64,000 nt of DNA from SZAS-7 sp964514655. GTDB taxonomy: Bacteria > Chlamydiota > Chlamydiia > Chlamydiales > FEN-1388. Positions 8,096-19,200 of this stretch are shown here, piece after piece. The notes below the pieces were generated by a model. It did no database searches. It saw only the letters and a list, made by a program, of their open reading frames with translations, and was not told where the DNA came from. The DNA lies in NCBI GenBank assembly GCA_964514655.1, contig CAZEQY010000006.1:46899-110898 (forward strand). Reading direction: 5' to 3'. Position 1 is the first letter of the stretch, and each line of letters begins with the position of its first letter. The position numbers were made by a program, and so were the translations under genes.

Positions 8096-8938
8096 CTACT
8101 GCTGCTTCTTAATTTTTGCGAGAAGTCCGGTGAGGACGGTGCCTGGTCCGCATTCGATGAATGTATCTTGGCCTTGGCCTAAGAGGTATTGGATGGTGTC
8201 AACCCAATGGACGGAGTGGTTGAGCTGTTCGGCGAGGTTGTGATGTACCTTGCCTTGCTCATAGGGCTTACCAGTAAGGTTTGCTATGCAGGGGATTTTG
8301 GGGTCTTCAAGGTCAAATTCGCTTAGAAAGCGGCTGTATTCCTCTTTTGCAGGGGTCATATAGCGCGAGTGGAAGGCGCCGCTGACATTGAGAGGAAAAA
8401 AGCGAGCACCTGACTCATCAAAAGCTGCTTTAGAGTTTGCTATGTCTTCTTTTTTTCCTGATATCACAATTTGCTGAAAGGAGTTGAGGTTTGCAATATC
8501 GATAGCATCGAGGTTGTTGTTTTTGAGGATGTCTCTAACTTCGCTTGCTGATTTGCCAATAATTGCCGCCATGGCGCCGCCAGAAATTTGGGACATAAGC
8601 TTGCCGCGGCGCTGTACGAGACGAAGGCCTGTTTCAAAGTCAAACGATCCTGCGGCATAAAGTGCTGAATATTCACCAAGGCTGTGGCCTGCTACAAAAT
8701 TGGGTGTCAAAGATTCAGAAAGCTTTTTGTGGTAGGTTAGTGCATTTACTACAAAGAGGGCAGGCTGTGTGAATTCGGTATTTGCAAGCTTTGCCTCAGG
8801 GTCTTGTAGGCATAGGTCTTTGATGGAGTAGCCAAGGATGGCATCTGCTTTTGCGGTAAGATCAGAAAATGCGTCAAAGAGATCTTCGCCCATTCCCTTT
8901 TTCTGCGAGCCTTGTCCGGGAAATACAAATACGGTCAT
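8096..8938 (-). CDS. fabD: Malonyl-CoA:ACP transacylase FabD
   Basis: 280 residues. FabD loads malonyl groups onto acyl carrier protein for fatty acid elongation. The N-terminal FPGQGSQ, the active-site GHSLGE with Ser86, the arginine-containing LVQRRGKLM and the catalytic-histidine segment SGAFHSRYM are all visible, as is ECGPGTVLTGL near the end. It is slightly short for the family but looks complete. It starts by an ATGA overlap with the NUDIX gene as last gene of a three-gene operon. Other fab genes, often adjacent to fabD elsewhere, are not nearby. Confidence 0.95.
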   Translation of the reverse strand: MTVFVFPGQGSQKKGMGEDLFDAFSDLTAKADAILGYSIKDLCLQDPEAKLANTEFTQPALFVVNALTYHKKLSESLTPNFVAGHSLGEYSALYAAGSFDFETGLRLVQRRGKLMSQISGGAMAAIIGKSASEVRDILKNNNLDAIDIANLNSFQQIVISGKKEDIANSKAAFDESGARFFPLNVSGAFHSRYMTPAKEEYSRFLSEFDLEDPKIPCIANLTGKPYEQGKVHHNLAEQLNHSVHWVDTIQYLLGQGQDTFIECGPGTVLTGLLAKIKKQQ

Positions 8939-9327
8939 ACTACTACATCCTTTTGGTAAAGTAATTGAATAACAGGTGCATCTGGTTCTGGAAAATTATA
9001 ACGAGAAAGCTCTTCAGGTGCTACCCACGCCATCTCGGAATGGTCGTAGAGGGTTATTTCACCTGTGTACGTATAGACTTTAAAGAATATAAGCTCACAA
9101 AGTGTCTCTTTATGTGTAAAGGTAACGGTGTAAAAATGCTCCGCAATTTCTGCAACTATGCCAAGCTCTTCCACAAGTTCGCGCTTTAGACATTCTTGCA
9201 GCGTTTCGCCTTCTTCAAGTTTGCCTCCGGGAAATTCCCATAAGCCTACAAAAGCATCAAGTTTCTTGCGTTTTGCAATAAAAATCTTGCCATCTTTTTC
9301 GATGATGGCAGCTGTAATTTGCTTCAA
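8935..9327 (-). CDS. mutT: MutT-like NUDIX hydrolase
   Basis: 130 residues with a canonical Nudix box at residues 35-57 (G then E41, R49-E50, E53-E54, G56). The length and opening (AAIIEKDGKIFIAKR) match MutT, which removes 8-oxo-dGTP from the nucleotide pool. The start is TTG, overlapping the permease stop as TTGA; a GGAGG site four bases upstream supports it and no better start lies nearby. Middle gene of the permease-mutT-fabD operon. Another NUDIX specificity is possible. Confidence 0.85.
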   Translation of the reverse strand: MKQITAAIIEKDGKIFIAKRKKLDAFVGLWEFPGGKLEEGETLQECLKRELVEELGIVAEIAEHFYTVTFTHKETLCELIFFKVYTYTGEITLYDHSEMAWVAPEELSRYNFPEPDAPVIQLLYQKDVVV

Positions 9328-10607
9328 ATTGCCTCCACGGCGGCTTTTCGGCTTTTAAGGAGATAGACAGGCAGGCCGGCGAGCGTGATAAGGCTTGCAA
9401 GTGCAACCATCTTGATACCAGAAGAATAAAGGGCCCATGCGCAAAAGCTAAAAGCTCCAATTCCTATAAAAATTGCACCAATACCTTTGTTCCAAAAGAG
9501 CTTAAGGTAGCTTAGCACTGACATCACATAGACAAAGAGAAAGGCAGTCACAGAGACGTCAATGATGAAGGTTACCTGCTCGATGAGGTCGCTATTTAGG
9601 GTGACAAGTAGCACCGGAAGCATGCCAAGCGAAGAGATGATAAGCCCCCACTTTGGGGCACCCTTAGCATTTTTTGTGGTAAAGAGTTTTGGTAGGTGTC
9701 CATCTTCAGCTGCTCCTAGGGCAATCTGGCCACTCGTTAACATCCAGGCGTTAAGCGTGCCAAGGCAGACGACAGAGGCTGCTAGTGATATGATAAGGTA
9801 CCAGTTGCCGCCAAAGATTATCTGGGCAGCATCCGCAAATGGAGCTTTTGACTGGGCAAGGCTTTCTGGGGCTACTACGCCCATAATCACAATGCTGCTG
9901 ATAATGTAGACAATAGCAACCAAAAGTGTGCCTGTGATGATGGCGCGCGGTATTGTCTTTTTGGGGTTTTCTACAGAGTCTGCAGGAGTTGTTGCACATT
10001 CTACGCCAATAAAGCCCCAGAGGGTAAGAAGAGCAGCTGCATTTAGCACACTTAGATTCGACTCGCCTGTTGGGTTGAAGGGCACAAAATGATCGGCGTT
10101 AAAGTACCAGAGGCCAAAGGCAGGCACAAGAACAAGCGGCAAGAGTTTGAGGACAGTAAAGACAAATTCAACACGCCCCGCAGATCGCACGCCCGAGAGG
10201 TTTAGACAGGTGATAAGAGCTAAAAAGGCTACTTCTAAGGTAAAGTTTGCAAGGGGGGAGAGGTTGCCTAATAGCGGGCTTAGGTAGCTAACGACAGAAA
10301 TTACCACCATAGGGGTACTTAGCCAGGATATTACCCAGTATGTCCAGGCAGAAAAAAAGCCAAATGTTCTGCCGAAGGCAGATTCAATAAAGGTGTGTGG
10401 TCCACCTGTTTTTGGCATGTTCGCAGCAAGGCCTGCAAAGACAAAAGCTAAAAACATAGCGCCAGTAGCAGTGATAAGCCAGCAGCTTTGCCCGATAGCG
10501 CCAAATGCAGCCATGCTTGCCGGCAGCAAAAATATACCTGTTCCAATCTGGCTTCCGGCTACAAGCGAGGTAACCTGCCAAAAGCCCATTTTTCTTTGTG
10601 TGTCCAT
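9324..10607 (-). CDS. APC-family amino acid permease/antiporter
   Basis: About 427 residues with some 12 transmembrane helices. The opening MGFWQVTSLVAGSQIGTGIF carries the G-S-G-type substrate motif of amino acid-polyamine-organocation transporters, followed by GLAANMPKTGGPHTF and the TWGFIGVE-like segment. It resembles the arginine/agmatine and glutamate/GABA antiporter branch (AdiC, AaxC, GadC) that chlamydiae carry. Substrate unproven. The ATG at 10607 is preferred over a TTG three codons upstream. First gene of the operon; its promoter must lie in the ~125-base divergent region before 10732. Confidence 0.85.
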   Translation of the reverse strand: MDTQRKMGFWQVTSLVAGSQIGTGIFLLPASMAAFGAIGQSCWLITATGAMFLAFVFAGLAANMPKTGGPHTFIESAFGRTFGFFSAWTYWVISWLSTPMVVISVVSYLSPLLGNLSPLANFTLEVAFLALITCLNLSGVRSAGRVEFVFTVLKLLPLVLVPAFGLWYFNADHFVPFNPTGESNLSVLNAAALLTLWGFIGVECATTPADSVENPKKTIPRAIITGTLLVAIVYIISSIVIMGVVAPESLAQSKAPFADAAQIIFGGNWYLIISLAASVVCLGTLNAWMLTSGQIALGAAEDGHLPKLFTTKNAKGAPKWGLIISSLGMLPVLLVTLNSDLIEQVTFIIDVSVTAFLFVYVMSVLSYLKLFWNKGIGAIFIGIGAFSFCAWALYSSGIKMVALASLITLAGLPVYLLKSRKAAVEAI

Positions 10608-10731
10608 AAACTGCAAAATTAAATATTTATTTTTGTATATGATACGTGAGAAAGCCCATTCTCGTCAAGGTAAATAGACATAAAAATCATTGTCCAGGTA
10701 TCCTCCTATACTATTCAAATTTCGGGAATAT

Positions 10732-12213
10732 ATGAAAAAACTTGTACTACTAATTGCTGTGCTTTGCAGCTCGTTTACTTTTCAGGATGGCCCTCTTGTA
10801 GAACTCTTGAAGCTGGATAATCTTTACGATCCGGCAGATAGTCTTGTAGACGTTGTTGCGAAAACAGAAAAGCACTGGGTGCAGGTTCGGCAGGGAGTAG
10901 GTAACAAGGAAGTTACGGATCTTACAGATAGCCCTGAGCAGCAGCTATATCGTGATAGGGTAATTGCTATAGCTAAAGAGCTTGGGCTTTTTGACGCGAG
11001 AAAGCCCGAGCCTGGCTACTATGACTATGCGGCAATTCCCGGAGCCTTTTTGGACGGCTTTCGCCTGCGCGTTTCAAACTTGATAGAGGCTTGGAAAGAG
11101 GGGATTCGCTTCCATAAGGTGGTCATTTTTACGGGTGATCGGAAGCTGCGAAAAGAAAAAGAAGACTCATTAGATAAGCTTCCTCAAGGCTGGAAAGTAA
11201 CGCCATCAACAGCCTATGAAACAGAATATGATATGTGCAAGCTTGTGTGGGACCAAACGGTCTTTCCAGAAGATATGCAGGTAGAGCTAGAGTTTGTCAA
11301 TGCTCCTTGTCCGGAAGGTGCTATCCGCCCCAGTACAAAAGATTGCTATAAGTTATGGCAACAAGAGCCCGGCAGCCTCGTTATCTTTAGCCATCCCATA
11401 TACTGGGCTTACCAAGAGCTAGCGGCTCAAAACAGCTTAGAGTCCTTTACCATTCACATCTACGCACAAGAAGCTTCAGATGCCATGCTAAAGCGCTATG
11501 AAGACCGTATTGTCTCGATAATTCAAGATGTAGTTGCCAAAACCCTCCATGAACTTTTGATTGCCCAGGAAAAAGCGAGCTGCTATCGTAAAGATATGAA
11601 ATTTACCATAACTTCTTATCCTCCAGAAGCCGTAACAGCAATTAGACCCATGCTTGACACCTGGGCAATAGAGATGTATCGCGAATATCCCTACCTCTAT
11701 GTCTATCAGGGCGAAACAGACTATAACTCCATGTTTGAGCAAGACCCAAACGCCATGGTGCTCTTTGCTGAGCAAGATGGCCAAAAGATTGGTGTTTTGC
11801 AGGCAAATCCACTTGACTCTCCCTACCTCAAAGAAGAGGTGTATACTCCGAGCGATTGTCTCGATGAGATGCGTTCAAAAGGGTATAATCCAGAGGATAT
11901 CTACTACATAAGTTGCTTTTTGCTTAAAAAAGAATTTCGACAAGATAGGATCTTGGCATTAAATCTTTTTGCAAAGGCATGTGAAGTAGCAAAGCAGCAT
12001 GGCAAAAAAGCTATTGCCTTTATGGAAATTGCAGATGAGCCTGCTCATCCCTTAAAACCTGATCCTTATGTTCCCTGCGAGCCTTGGAAGCTCCTTGGCG
12101 TGCCTTTTACGCCTATGGACGTCGCTGTTAAAGCTACTTGGCCTACCTTGCAGCCGGATGGTTCTGTCAAAGACGAAGAGCACACCATGCTCATGTATAT
12201 AGTCTATGTATGA
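10732..12213 (+). CDS. Exported protein with a GNAT-like C-terminal half
   Basis: About 493 residues. A signal peptide MKKLVLLIAVLCSSFTF starts at the ATG at 10732, so the 14 codons in frame upstream are rejected. The N-terminal half (to ~285) is unrecognised. The C-terminal half reads like an acetyltransferase: AIRPMLDTWAIEMYREYPYL, VLFAEQDGQKIGVLQ, YYISCFLLKKEFRQDRI and LNLFAKACEVAKQHGKKA. A GNAT fold behind a signal peptide would be odd, since acetyl-CoA is cytoplasmic; the hydrophobic start may instead be an anchor or a secretion signal. Its stop overlaps the next start by eight bases, so the two are co-translated. Confidence 0.55.
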   Translation: MKKLVLLIAVLCSSFTFQDGPLVELLKLDNLYDPADSLVDVVAKTEKHWVQVRQGVGNKEVTDLTDSPEQQLYRDRVIAIAKELGLFDARKPEPGYYDYAAIPGAFLDGFRLRVSNLIEAWKEGIRFHKVVIFTGDRKLRKEKEDSLDKLPQGWKVTPSTAYETEYDMCKLVWDQTVFPEDMQVELEFVNAPCPEGAIRPSTKDCYKLWQQEPGSLVIFSHPIYWAYQELAAQNSLESFTIHIYAQEASDAMLKRYEDRIVSIIQDVVAKTLHELLIAQEKASCYRKDMKFTITSYPPEAVTAIRPMLDTWAIEMYREYPYLYVYQGETDYNSMFEQDPNAMVLFAEQDGQKIGVLQANPLDSPYLKEEVYTPSDCLDEMRSKGYNPEDIYYISCFLLKKEFRQDRILALNLFAKACEVAKQHGKKAIAFMEIADEPAHPLKPDPYVPCEPWKLLGVPFTPMDVAVKATWPTLQPDGSVKDEEHTMLMYIVYV

Positions 12214-13390
12214 CCTTATCGTAATTGGCGGGGGAGCGGCTGGCTTTTTTGCGGCGATCAATGCCCAAAAGCGAGGCTTACGGGTAGCCCTCCTTGAAAA
12301 GTCACGGCAGCCTCTTGCCAAGGTACGCATTTCCGGAGGCGGACGCTGCAACGTGACGCATGCATGCTTTGACCCTAGCAAGCTTGTGAGCTACTATCCT
12401 CGAGGCTCAAAAGAGCTTCGCGGCCCATTTAGCCGTTTTCAGCCACAAGATACTATCCACTGGTTTCAAGAGCGGGGTGTAGAGCTTAAGACAGAAGCTG
12501 ACGGCAGAATGTTTCCAATTACCGATAGCTCCCAAACCATAATCGACTGTTTGCAACAGGAGCGCGCGAAAACCGGTGTTGAGCTTATTTTGGAGGCTGA
12601 TGTTGTACAGGTAGAGCCCGGCTTTACAGTGCAACTTGCAAATGGCAGAGTGTTAGAAGCAAAAAATCTCCTCCTTGCAACGGGATCAAATCGCAAGGTC
12701 TTCGGCTTGCTAGAAGGGCTTGGCCATACGATTATCCCTTGCGTACCATCGCTTTTTACATTTAATATCAAAGACTTTGACCTTGTGGATATTGCCGGTG
12801 TGAGCGTTCAGAATGCCTCTATAGAGGTGCTTGGCATCACCCAGAAAGGGCCGCTACTTATCACACACTGGGGCTTTAGTGGGCCAAGCGTTCTTCGCGC
12901 TTCTGCGTGGGGTGCACGCCTGTTGCACGATGCTGGCTACAAGGCTCAAGTGACAATAGACTGGCTTGCAGGCACCCAAAAAGAAGCTTTACTTATACAA
13001 GCAAAACAGGAACATGCCAAAAAGCAGCTAAGCACCTACTGCCCTTATGAGCTGCCACAAAGGCTATGGAAGGCTCTACTTGCAAAGTCGGGGATAACTG
13101 TTGAAGAGCGCTATGCAGAGCTTAGCAAAGCTAAGATGCAAAAGCTGCTTGGTCATCTAAGCACTGATCGCTACCAAATAGAGGGCCAAACAACAAACAA
13201 AGAAGAGTTTGTAACTTGCGGTGGCGTGTCACTTACTGAGGTAAATTTTAAGACCATGCAAAGCAAGATTGTACCGGGTCTTTATTTTGCAGGCGAAATT
13301 TTAGACATCGATGGCGTAACAGGTGGCTTCAACTTCCAAAATGCCTGGACCACCGCTTGGATCGCATCCCACTCAATCGAGAAACACTGA
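12206..13390 (+). CDS. HI0933/YhiN-family FAD-dependent oxidoreductase
   Basis: 394 residues. The FAD-binding GGGAAGFFAAINAQKRG motif at the N-terminus, the family hallmark SGGGRCNVTH, the internal LLATGSNRKVFG and the C-terminal FAGEILDIDGVTGGFN define the HI0933 (BaiN-like) flavoprotein family. Members are widespread and the physiological substrate is generally unknown; one branch acts on bile-acid intermediates. Overlaps the previous gene by eight bases. Confidence 0.88.
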   Translation: MYDLIVIGGGAAGFFAAINAQKRGLRVALLEKSRQPLAKVRISGGGRCNVTHACFDPSKLVSYYPRGSKELRGPFSRFQPQDTIHWFQERGVELKTEADGRMFPITDSSQTIIDCLQQERAKTGVELILEADVVQVEPGFTVQLANGRVLEAKNLLLATGSNRKVFGLLEGLGHTIIPCVPSLFTFNIKDFDLVDIAGVSVQNASIEVLGITQKGPLLITHWGFSGPSVLRASAWGARLLHDAGYKAQVTIDWLAGTQKEALLIQAKQEHAKKQLSTYCPYELPQRLWKALLAKSGITVEERYAELSKAKMQKLLGHLSTDRYQIEGQTTNKEEFVTCGGVSLTEVNFKTMQSKIVPGLYFAGEILDIDGVTGGFNFQNAWTTAWIASHSIEKH

Positions 13391-13440
13391 TGTGGTACTT
13401 GAACTATTCTTCTTGCTGAAAGAGATCGTTTTTGCACAAT

Positions 13441-13476
13441 CTTATCCTGCCTGATCCTGTCTATCCTGTTAATTTT
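13441..13476. repeat. Short tract of ATCCTG words
   Basis: Three ATCCTG words at 6-11-base intervals are followed by an AT-rich tail. There is no matching complementary arm in the 184-base gap, so this is a half version of the word-repeat palindromes elsewhere in the window. Similar ATCCTG-rich intergenic tracts occur, as I remember, in unrelated bacterial genomes. Confidence 0.5.
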
Positions 13477-13516
13477 TATATGAAATCGTTCTTAGAAGCC
13501 GTAATCTTGATTGGAA

Positions 13517-13545
13517 TTGACTTTTAGTAGTAGTACGTATATAGT
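13517..13545 (+). promoter_or_regulatory. Strong sigma70-type promoter for the ankyrin pair
   Basis: TTGACT (13517-13522) and TATAGT (13540-13545) are separated by exactly 17 bases, 29 bases before the ankyrin start at 13575, which has its own GGAG site. Confidence 0.75.
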
Positions 13546-13574
13546 AAATGTTTTGATGTTTATTACGGAGTTTT

Positions 13575-16196
13575 ATGACAGATCCCCTTGGTGCGTTTGG
13601 GCATCCTCTTCCAGAATTGCTTTCAATTCTGGATTATGCCCTAATCAATGATGCGGGTGCGTCAGATGTTTCAGCTATATGGAAGGCAGTTACTGATAAG
13701 AATCATGAAAAAGTACTAGAGCTTGTTAGGCAAAAAGAGCCTACTCGTGAAGAGTTTTTGAATGTCTGTGTCATGATGCCTGATACTGCAACGACTTTGC
13801 TTGATGCCTATCCAAGACTTGTAACTACCCTTACAGAAGATGACATACTGTTTATAGCAAAGAATGAGGCGCTTGGATGTAAGTTGATTGATTGTGGCAT
13901 AAATTGCCATCACATAAACATTGATCGCATGGGCAAGCTTCTTGGAACGTATATACAGCAAGAAAGGTTTACACTTGCTGCAAAGTTGATTGATCTTGGC
14001 GCTGATGTTACTTTTACTTTTGCTAATAAACGAACCCCGCTTCATATTGCTGTGCATGTTCAGGCTTTTTCCACAATTGAAAAGCTGCTTGCAAAAGGCG
14101 CGAATGTCTTAGCTCGAGATGAATCAGGATTGACTCCTCTTACACTTGCAAAAGGGACGCTAGATAATGTGCAGTATCAGCCCTTTTCTAGATATGACTA
14201 CGGCCAAATGCTTACAGATGGCAAAAAAGATAAGGTGCTAGAGCTGCTTGCACATAACGTCCCTGTCACAAAAGATGAAGCTCAACGTATGTGGGAGCAA
14301 TGGCCGGATATTGCCTGTCAGCATTTAGCTGTTTTTGCTCAACACTGTCCATACATTATTTTTAGGCAGTATGTTGCTAACACAGAATTTGCTTTAGCAT
14401 TCATTTCACATGGCGTACAACTTACCGAAATGGACTTTCTATTGACCTGTAGAAGTTATCCTGAGCTTATGTATAACGCCATTCAGCTTAAACCAGAACT
14501 TGCAAAGTGCTGCACGCAGGTGTTGCTTGAAGACCTTCTTGATTTTCCTCAGTGTGAAGCGCTTGTCCTCAAACTATTGGATATGGAAGTTGATGCTAAT
14601 CCTGAACTTTGCTTAAAAGCCCTTGAGAAAGGGCGTCTATCAATTGCTGAAAGACTTGTGAAGCTAGAGCTTAAGGCTGGCTTGCAAGTAGCAGACTCTA
14701 CACGTATTCGTCAAGTGTTAGAGGCTCTTATGCAGCTCCCAATTAGTGATGCAGAAAAAGGGGAGCTTAGCGTTGTCCTTGCCGATTGTGATAGGTACGT
14801 AAAAGACCCTATTCTTCTTTGCCAAAGATGCCCTATAGTTGCCCTTAGATTTGCTGAAACTCAAGCTCTACGCTATGGCATAGAGCATCTTATAGAATAT
14901 CCCCACTGTGAGGCTATTGTCTTAATGCGTATCGAGCAGGGGGCTAGTGTTACTCCTAGAGATCTAACTCTTGCTGTAAAGTGTAATAGAGCTCATATCG
15001 TAGCAGCTCTTCTTGCAAAAGGTGTCGATGTGAATGGCCAAGATGGTGATATGATGACGCCGCTACACTATGCAGCGCAAGTTGCCAACAAAGATCTAGT
15101 GAGAACCCTGCTTCGACAAGGCGCCGATGTCTTTGCTAAAAATAGCTCGGGAAAGACCCCTCGAGCACTTGCTCGCCCTGATGTGGGCGTGCTATTAAGA
15201 GAAACAGAACTAGAAATGGCAATCGATGGTCGTGATGGCCCAGTTGCTGAAGCAATACTGAGAGAGCTTTCTGAAATTACAGAAAGCATTTTTTCGCGCC
15301 TATGTTCTACCTTGCCAGATGTTGCCACCAAGTTTATTACTGCTGAGGCTATGAGTCGCTTGCCAAGCAAGGGAAAATACCTCATATACACTGCTATGCA
15401 GAGTAACCATGCCCCTTTAGCTGAAAAACTCCTTGCCTGCGGCGTTACGCCCCTTTATGCGGAAGGTATGGGCGGTACAGTACTTGAGCGAGCTTTACAA
15501 AGGAAGTGTAGTGCTGTAGCGACTTGCTTGATGCAGCACCTACATCCGGATCTTCGTGCAAAGACGCTAGAAGCCTGGCCGCTACCGGTTTTAAAAGACC
15601 CCCATTTTGTACGTGGTTGCTGTAGTGATAGTACAACGGCTTTAGAGCTTCCTTTTCTTTTACTTAACTATGAGCTACTTACTGATATCAAAAGATCATT
15701 ATCCCCCGAGCTTGTGCTGCAGGGCATAGAGCTGCTTCTGCTCCGCTACCCACAGCTTCGTGGCGATATCCTCGATTTCTTTTTTGCAGTGCAACCACCG
15801 GTAGTAATTACCCATGCACCATGTCCACATATTCTTGAAAGATCTTTGCATGAATGTACTCCGGCACTGCTCTTTAAGTATGCTGAGCAGGAGCTCTCTC
15901 AGCGTCACGCATACTACCGAAAGTGGGCAATAGATAACCTACATGATCATGTTCCCACAAGAAGTGCCTATAAGGCAAAAAAGCACGAGCTTGAGGCAAA
16001 AGAAGAGGCTCTACTAAAACGTGTGCTTGCACAACCCGATGTTGATGCCGGGTCTTTTGATCAAGAACGCAAGCTACTTGTTGATGCCTGGCATGCCGAT
16101 TGTGATAGGTGGCTTGTGGACGAGAAGGGACAAAAGCCCTTTCCAATCGTCTTGATGCTACTGAAGATTAAAGCCTTTATCTTTAGGGAGGGGTAG
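13575..16196 (+). CDS. Large ankyrin-repeat protein 1
   Basis: 873 residues without signal peptide or membrane segment. Clear ankyrin repeats lie around residues 150-200 (KRTPLHIAV, LLAKGANVLARDESGLTPL) and 465-535 (TPLHYAAQVANKDLVRTLL, RQGADVFAKNSSGKTP). Between them run degenerate helical repeats sharing motifs such as 'hCEAIVL' and 'YP.LM'. The last ~150 residues are charged and helical and end in FPIVLMLLKIKAFIF, a tail shared with the next gene. Ankyrin proteins of intracellular bacteria are often secreted into the host cell; nothing here proves secretion. It has its own promoter and is four bases from its paralog. Confidence 0.85.
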   Translation: MTDPLGAFGHPLPELLSILDYALINDAGASDVSAIWKAVTDKNHEKVLELVRQKEPTREEFLNVCVMMPDTATTLLDAYPRLVTTLTEDDILFIAKNEALGCKLIDCGINCHHINIDRMGKLLGTYIQQERFTLAAKLIDLGADVTFTFANKRTPLHIAVHVQAFSTIEKLLAKGANVLARDESGLTPLTLAKGTLDNVQYQPFSRYDYGQMLTDGKKDKVLELLAHNVPVTKDEAQRMWEQWPDIACQHLAVFAQHCPYIIFRQYVANTEFALAFISHGVQLTEMDFLLTCRSYPELMYNAIQLKPELAKCCTQVLLEDLLDFPQCEALVLKLLDMEVDANPELCLKALEKGRLSIAERLVKLELKAGLQVADSTRIRQVLEALMQLPISDAEKGELSVVLADCDRYVKDPILLCQRCPIVALRFAETQALRYGIEHLIEYPHCEAIVLMRIEQGASVTPRDLTLAVKCNRAHIVAALLAKGVDVNGQDGDMMTPLHYAAQVANKDLVRTLLRQGADVFAKNSSGKTPRALARPDVGVLLRETELEMAIDGRDGPVAEAILRELSEITESIFSRLCSTLPDVATKFITAEAMSRLPSKGKYLIYTAMQSNHAPLAEKLLACGVTPLYAEGMGGTVLERALQRKCSAVATCLMQHLHPDLRAKTLEAWPLPVLKDPHFVRGCCSDSTTALELPFLLLNYELLTDIKRSLSPELVLQGIELLLLRYPQLRGDILDFFFAVQPPVVITHAPCPHILERSLHECTPALLFKYAEQELSQRHAYYRKWAIDNLHDHVPTRSAYKAKKHELEAKEEALLKRVLAQPDVDAGSFDQERKLLVDAWHADCDRWLVDEKGQKPFPIVLMLLKIKAFIFREG

Positions 16197-16200
16197 GAAT

Positions 16201-19200
16201 ATGCAGCCTTTTAATCGTACTCTATCTGGACCCGTAACCCATGACTCATTTGTAAAATCGCCCTTAGAACGCGCCATTTTTGAAATGGATGAAGCAAGTG
16301 TTAAAATTCTTATTTCTTCAAAAGTAGTTACAGTCAGTGACTTTATTTTGATTGCAACAGCATTTAGCCACCTTGCACATCAGGTACTTGATACCCATCC
16401 TGAACTTGCCCGTTCATTCGATACGAATACATTTGAATTGCTCTTTCAGTTACACGATGAATCCTTGCTTGTTAAGGTGCTTACGCTGGGGCCTGTTCAT
16501 AATTGCCTGTTATTGGCTCTTGACAATCGCTGGTTTCAGCTTGCAGAACTGCTGATTGATAAAGGCGCAACGTTAGATTGTATCGCTCTCTCAGTGGCAG
16601 TGCAAAAAGAAGCTCCACAAGCTATTATAGATAAACTTCTTTTAAAAGGTCAGTGTCCCATTCGTCAAAAGGGGAATACTCAATCTCCTTTACAGGTAGC
16701 CCGCGCACGAAATGATCATGCGCTTATAGAAAAACTACTTGAGTATACCATCCATAACGCACTCGAAAAAGGCGATGAGGTAAAGGTTGACGCTCTGATG
16801 CAGCAAAAAGTAACGCTACTTGAAGAAGACTATGCCGCCATTTGGGAGCGCTATCCAAAACTTGCCATAAAGCATTATGGTAGCTACCCACATTTTGTAA
16901 GGGCATGCCCCTTAGGCGTTTTGGAGTCCTGGATGAAAAACCCTGAGCAACAACAACTAGCTCAGCTATTTGTTGTGTGCGGCGCTAAGATGCCTGAGCA
17001 AGACTTTGTGAGGTGCTGTAAAGTCTATCCTGAAGTTATGAGCAAGCTCATAAAAGCAAGTCAGGACTTTGCAAGGATATGTTCGCACATAAGCTTTGAG
17101 CAACTTATGAACCAAAAGGCTCCCAAGCCACCACTAGTAGCAATAGCAAAAAAAGCGCCTTGTTCGGAGCATCATCTTATTACGGCCCTTCGTAATGGGT
17201 ATGACGAGGTTGCAATGAAGCTCCTTTTGCGGTTCAAACCCTCTACACTTCCTGATCACTATAACATGACAGCTCTTCACTATGCGGCAAGTAGCAATAA
17301 CCTTGACTTAGTCAAGAAAATGCTTCTTGGCTCTGATGAATCACTTTTACTTATACCCAATGGTGACGGGAAGACTCCTCGAGATATTGCGCTTGCAAGT
17401 AGTAACCAGGCTATTGTAAATGAATTTAGGCTGTTTGATCTCTGGATAGCCATGGATAGGGATGATCGCCAAAAAGTCGAAGAGTTACTTGGTCAAAAGC
17501 TTCAGCTTGCTGGGCGTCATTATGCGCTGCTTTGTGCGACCTATCCGGACCTTGCAATTCTACATGCTACAGTAGTGCTTGCATGTACGCTTAGTCTTAC
17601 TCCATTTTGCAACAATGCAAGATATATTCCGCTATTACGTACATTTATTGAGCTAGGCGTGCAGCTTGGTGTTGACCATATTTTAATGCTTATTGAAAAT
17701 GACTTTATAGAGATAGCTGAGCTTGCTATAACTGAGGAGCTCGCAACATCTGATAATGGTAAACTGCTTGTTGCTAAAGCTGCTGCAAGGGGTCAGGTTG
17801 GCGTGGTTACGCGATTAATTGAGTTTGGGGCATCACCTATTGAAGCAATGCTGCACGCAAGTAACCTTGAGGTCAAGATGGCAATAGTGGCTCTATTGAC
17901 AACGAGTCCCCGAGAAAAACTCGCCCTTAGAGAGTGTGCAAATAGTGCGAGTATCGTCTTAACAGGTGATGTAGCGAATTTTTATTCTTTTTGTACAGTC
18001 TATCCATGTTTTATGGCTCAAATTATAAGGTGGCATCCTCGGCTAGTTGCAAGCTGTACTGGAAATATGTTCGATGGACTTTTAGTGCAGCCTAATAATG
18101 ACGACCTTCTTATTTGCTTGCTTAATCGCAGCGTTGCAATTCGCCCATCACACCTTACAACTGCTTTAAGGTGTAATCGTGTTAACATCGCAAAAGAAAT
18201 CCTCAAGGGAGATATTGACCTAGATGAACCTGATGCGGAGGGGATGACAGCCCTACACTATGCAGCAGCATTAGGAGATGCCTCTTTACTAGATCTTATC
18301 TTGCCAAGAAGTAACTCTGCCCTTGTAAAAAATGCAAGTGGCAAAACAGCCCGCATGCTTGTTGTAGATAATCCTGCAATGTGGCGGCGAATCCTGCAAA
18401 AGGAATTAGATAGAGCTCTTAAGCTTAAGCTCCACCAGGAAGTCATTTGTGCCTTACTTGATGAAGGGGCCGTGCCAACTAGTAGTCAATTTGATGATCT
18501 TCTTGTTGCAGGACATGTTGAAGCAAGCCTCAAAAGCTTAAGTAAGGGCGTTGATGTTGCCTATAGGTCCCCTGGAGGGGGAACATACCTACATTCGGCC
18601 GTTCTATTAGATGACGAACAGATAGCACTACGTCTTTTAGATCTTGGAGTTGACCCTTTACATCCCAATCAGAATGGGGTATCAGCGCTTACACTTTCTA
18701 AACCCGATAGCGCATTTAAAAAGCGTGTTATTGGCCATTTATCTAAAGAGGAACTTCAGGTCTTATCATCTGGTACTGTTTTGCGGGATCAGAAGCTATC
18801 CTGTGAGCTTGCCTTGCTTGCTAGAAAAGCTCGGCGGGCAAAGTCTATAGATGAAATTGAAAGCCTCTTTACTCGCTATCCAAAATCAATATCTACTATC
18901 ATAGATTTTTTCTTCGAAGTTGATGAAAAACACCTTTTAGATGGCACTATAAGTCTTATTTCAACAGTGCCGGCTGCTGCCGAGCCGCGGAATCTTAACA
19001 CTCTTATAGAAAGACTAAAAAGTGTATCGTGTGAAACTGATAAAGAGGTGGTTACACGAGTTGCCCACTATATCAACAATGTACAGAATAGACTCGATTA
19101 CTTTGGCTCACCAGACAGAAAGCTACCGGCATTTAAAGAGCAGTATGACGCTATAGAAAATGCTCTTTTTCACCTTGTCAAGCACCTTGAAGATTCTGAG

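Noticed and set aside
9562..9909. Antisense open frame of 115 codons inside the permease gene
   Set aside because: No ribosome site or recognisable product; the opposite frame is a clear APC transporter.
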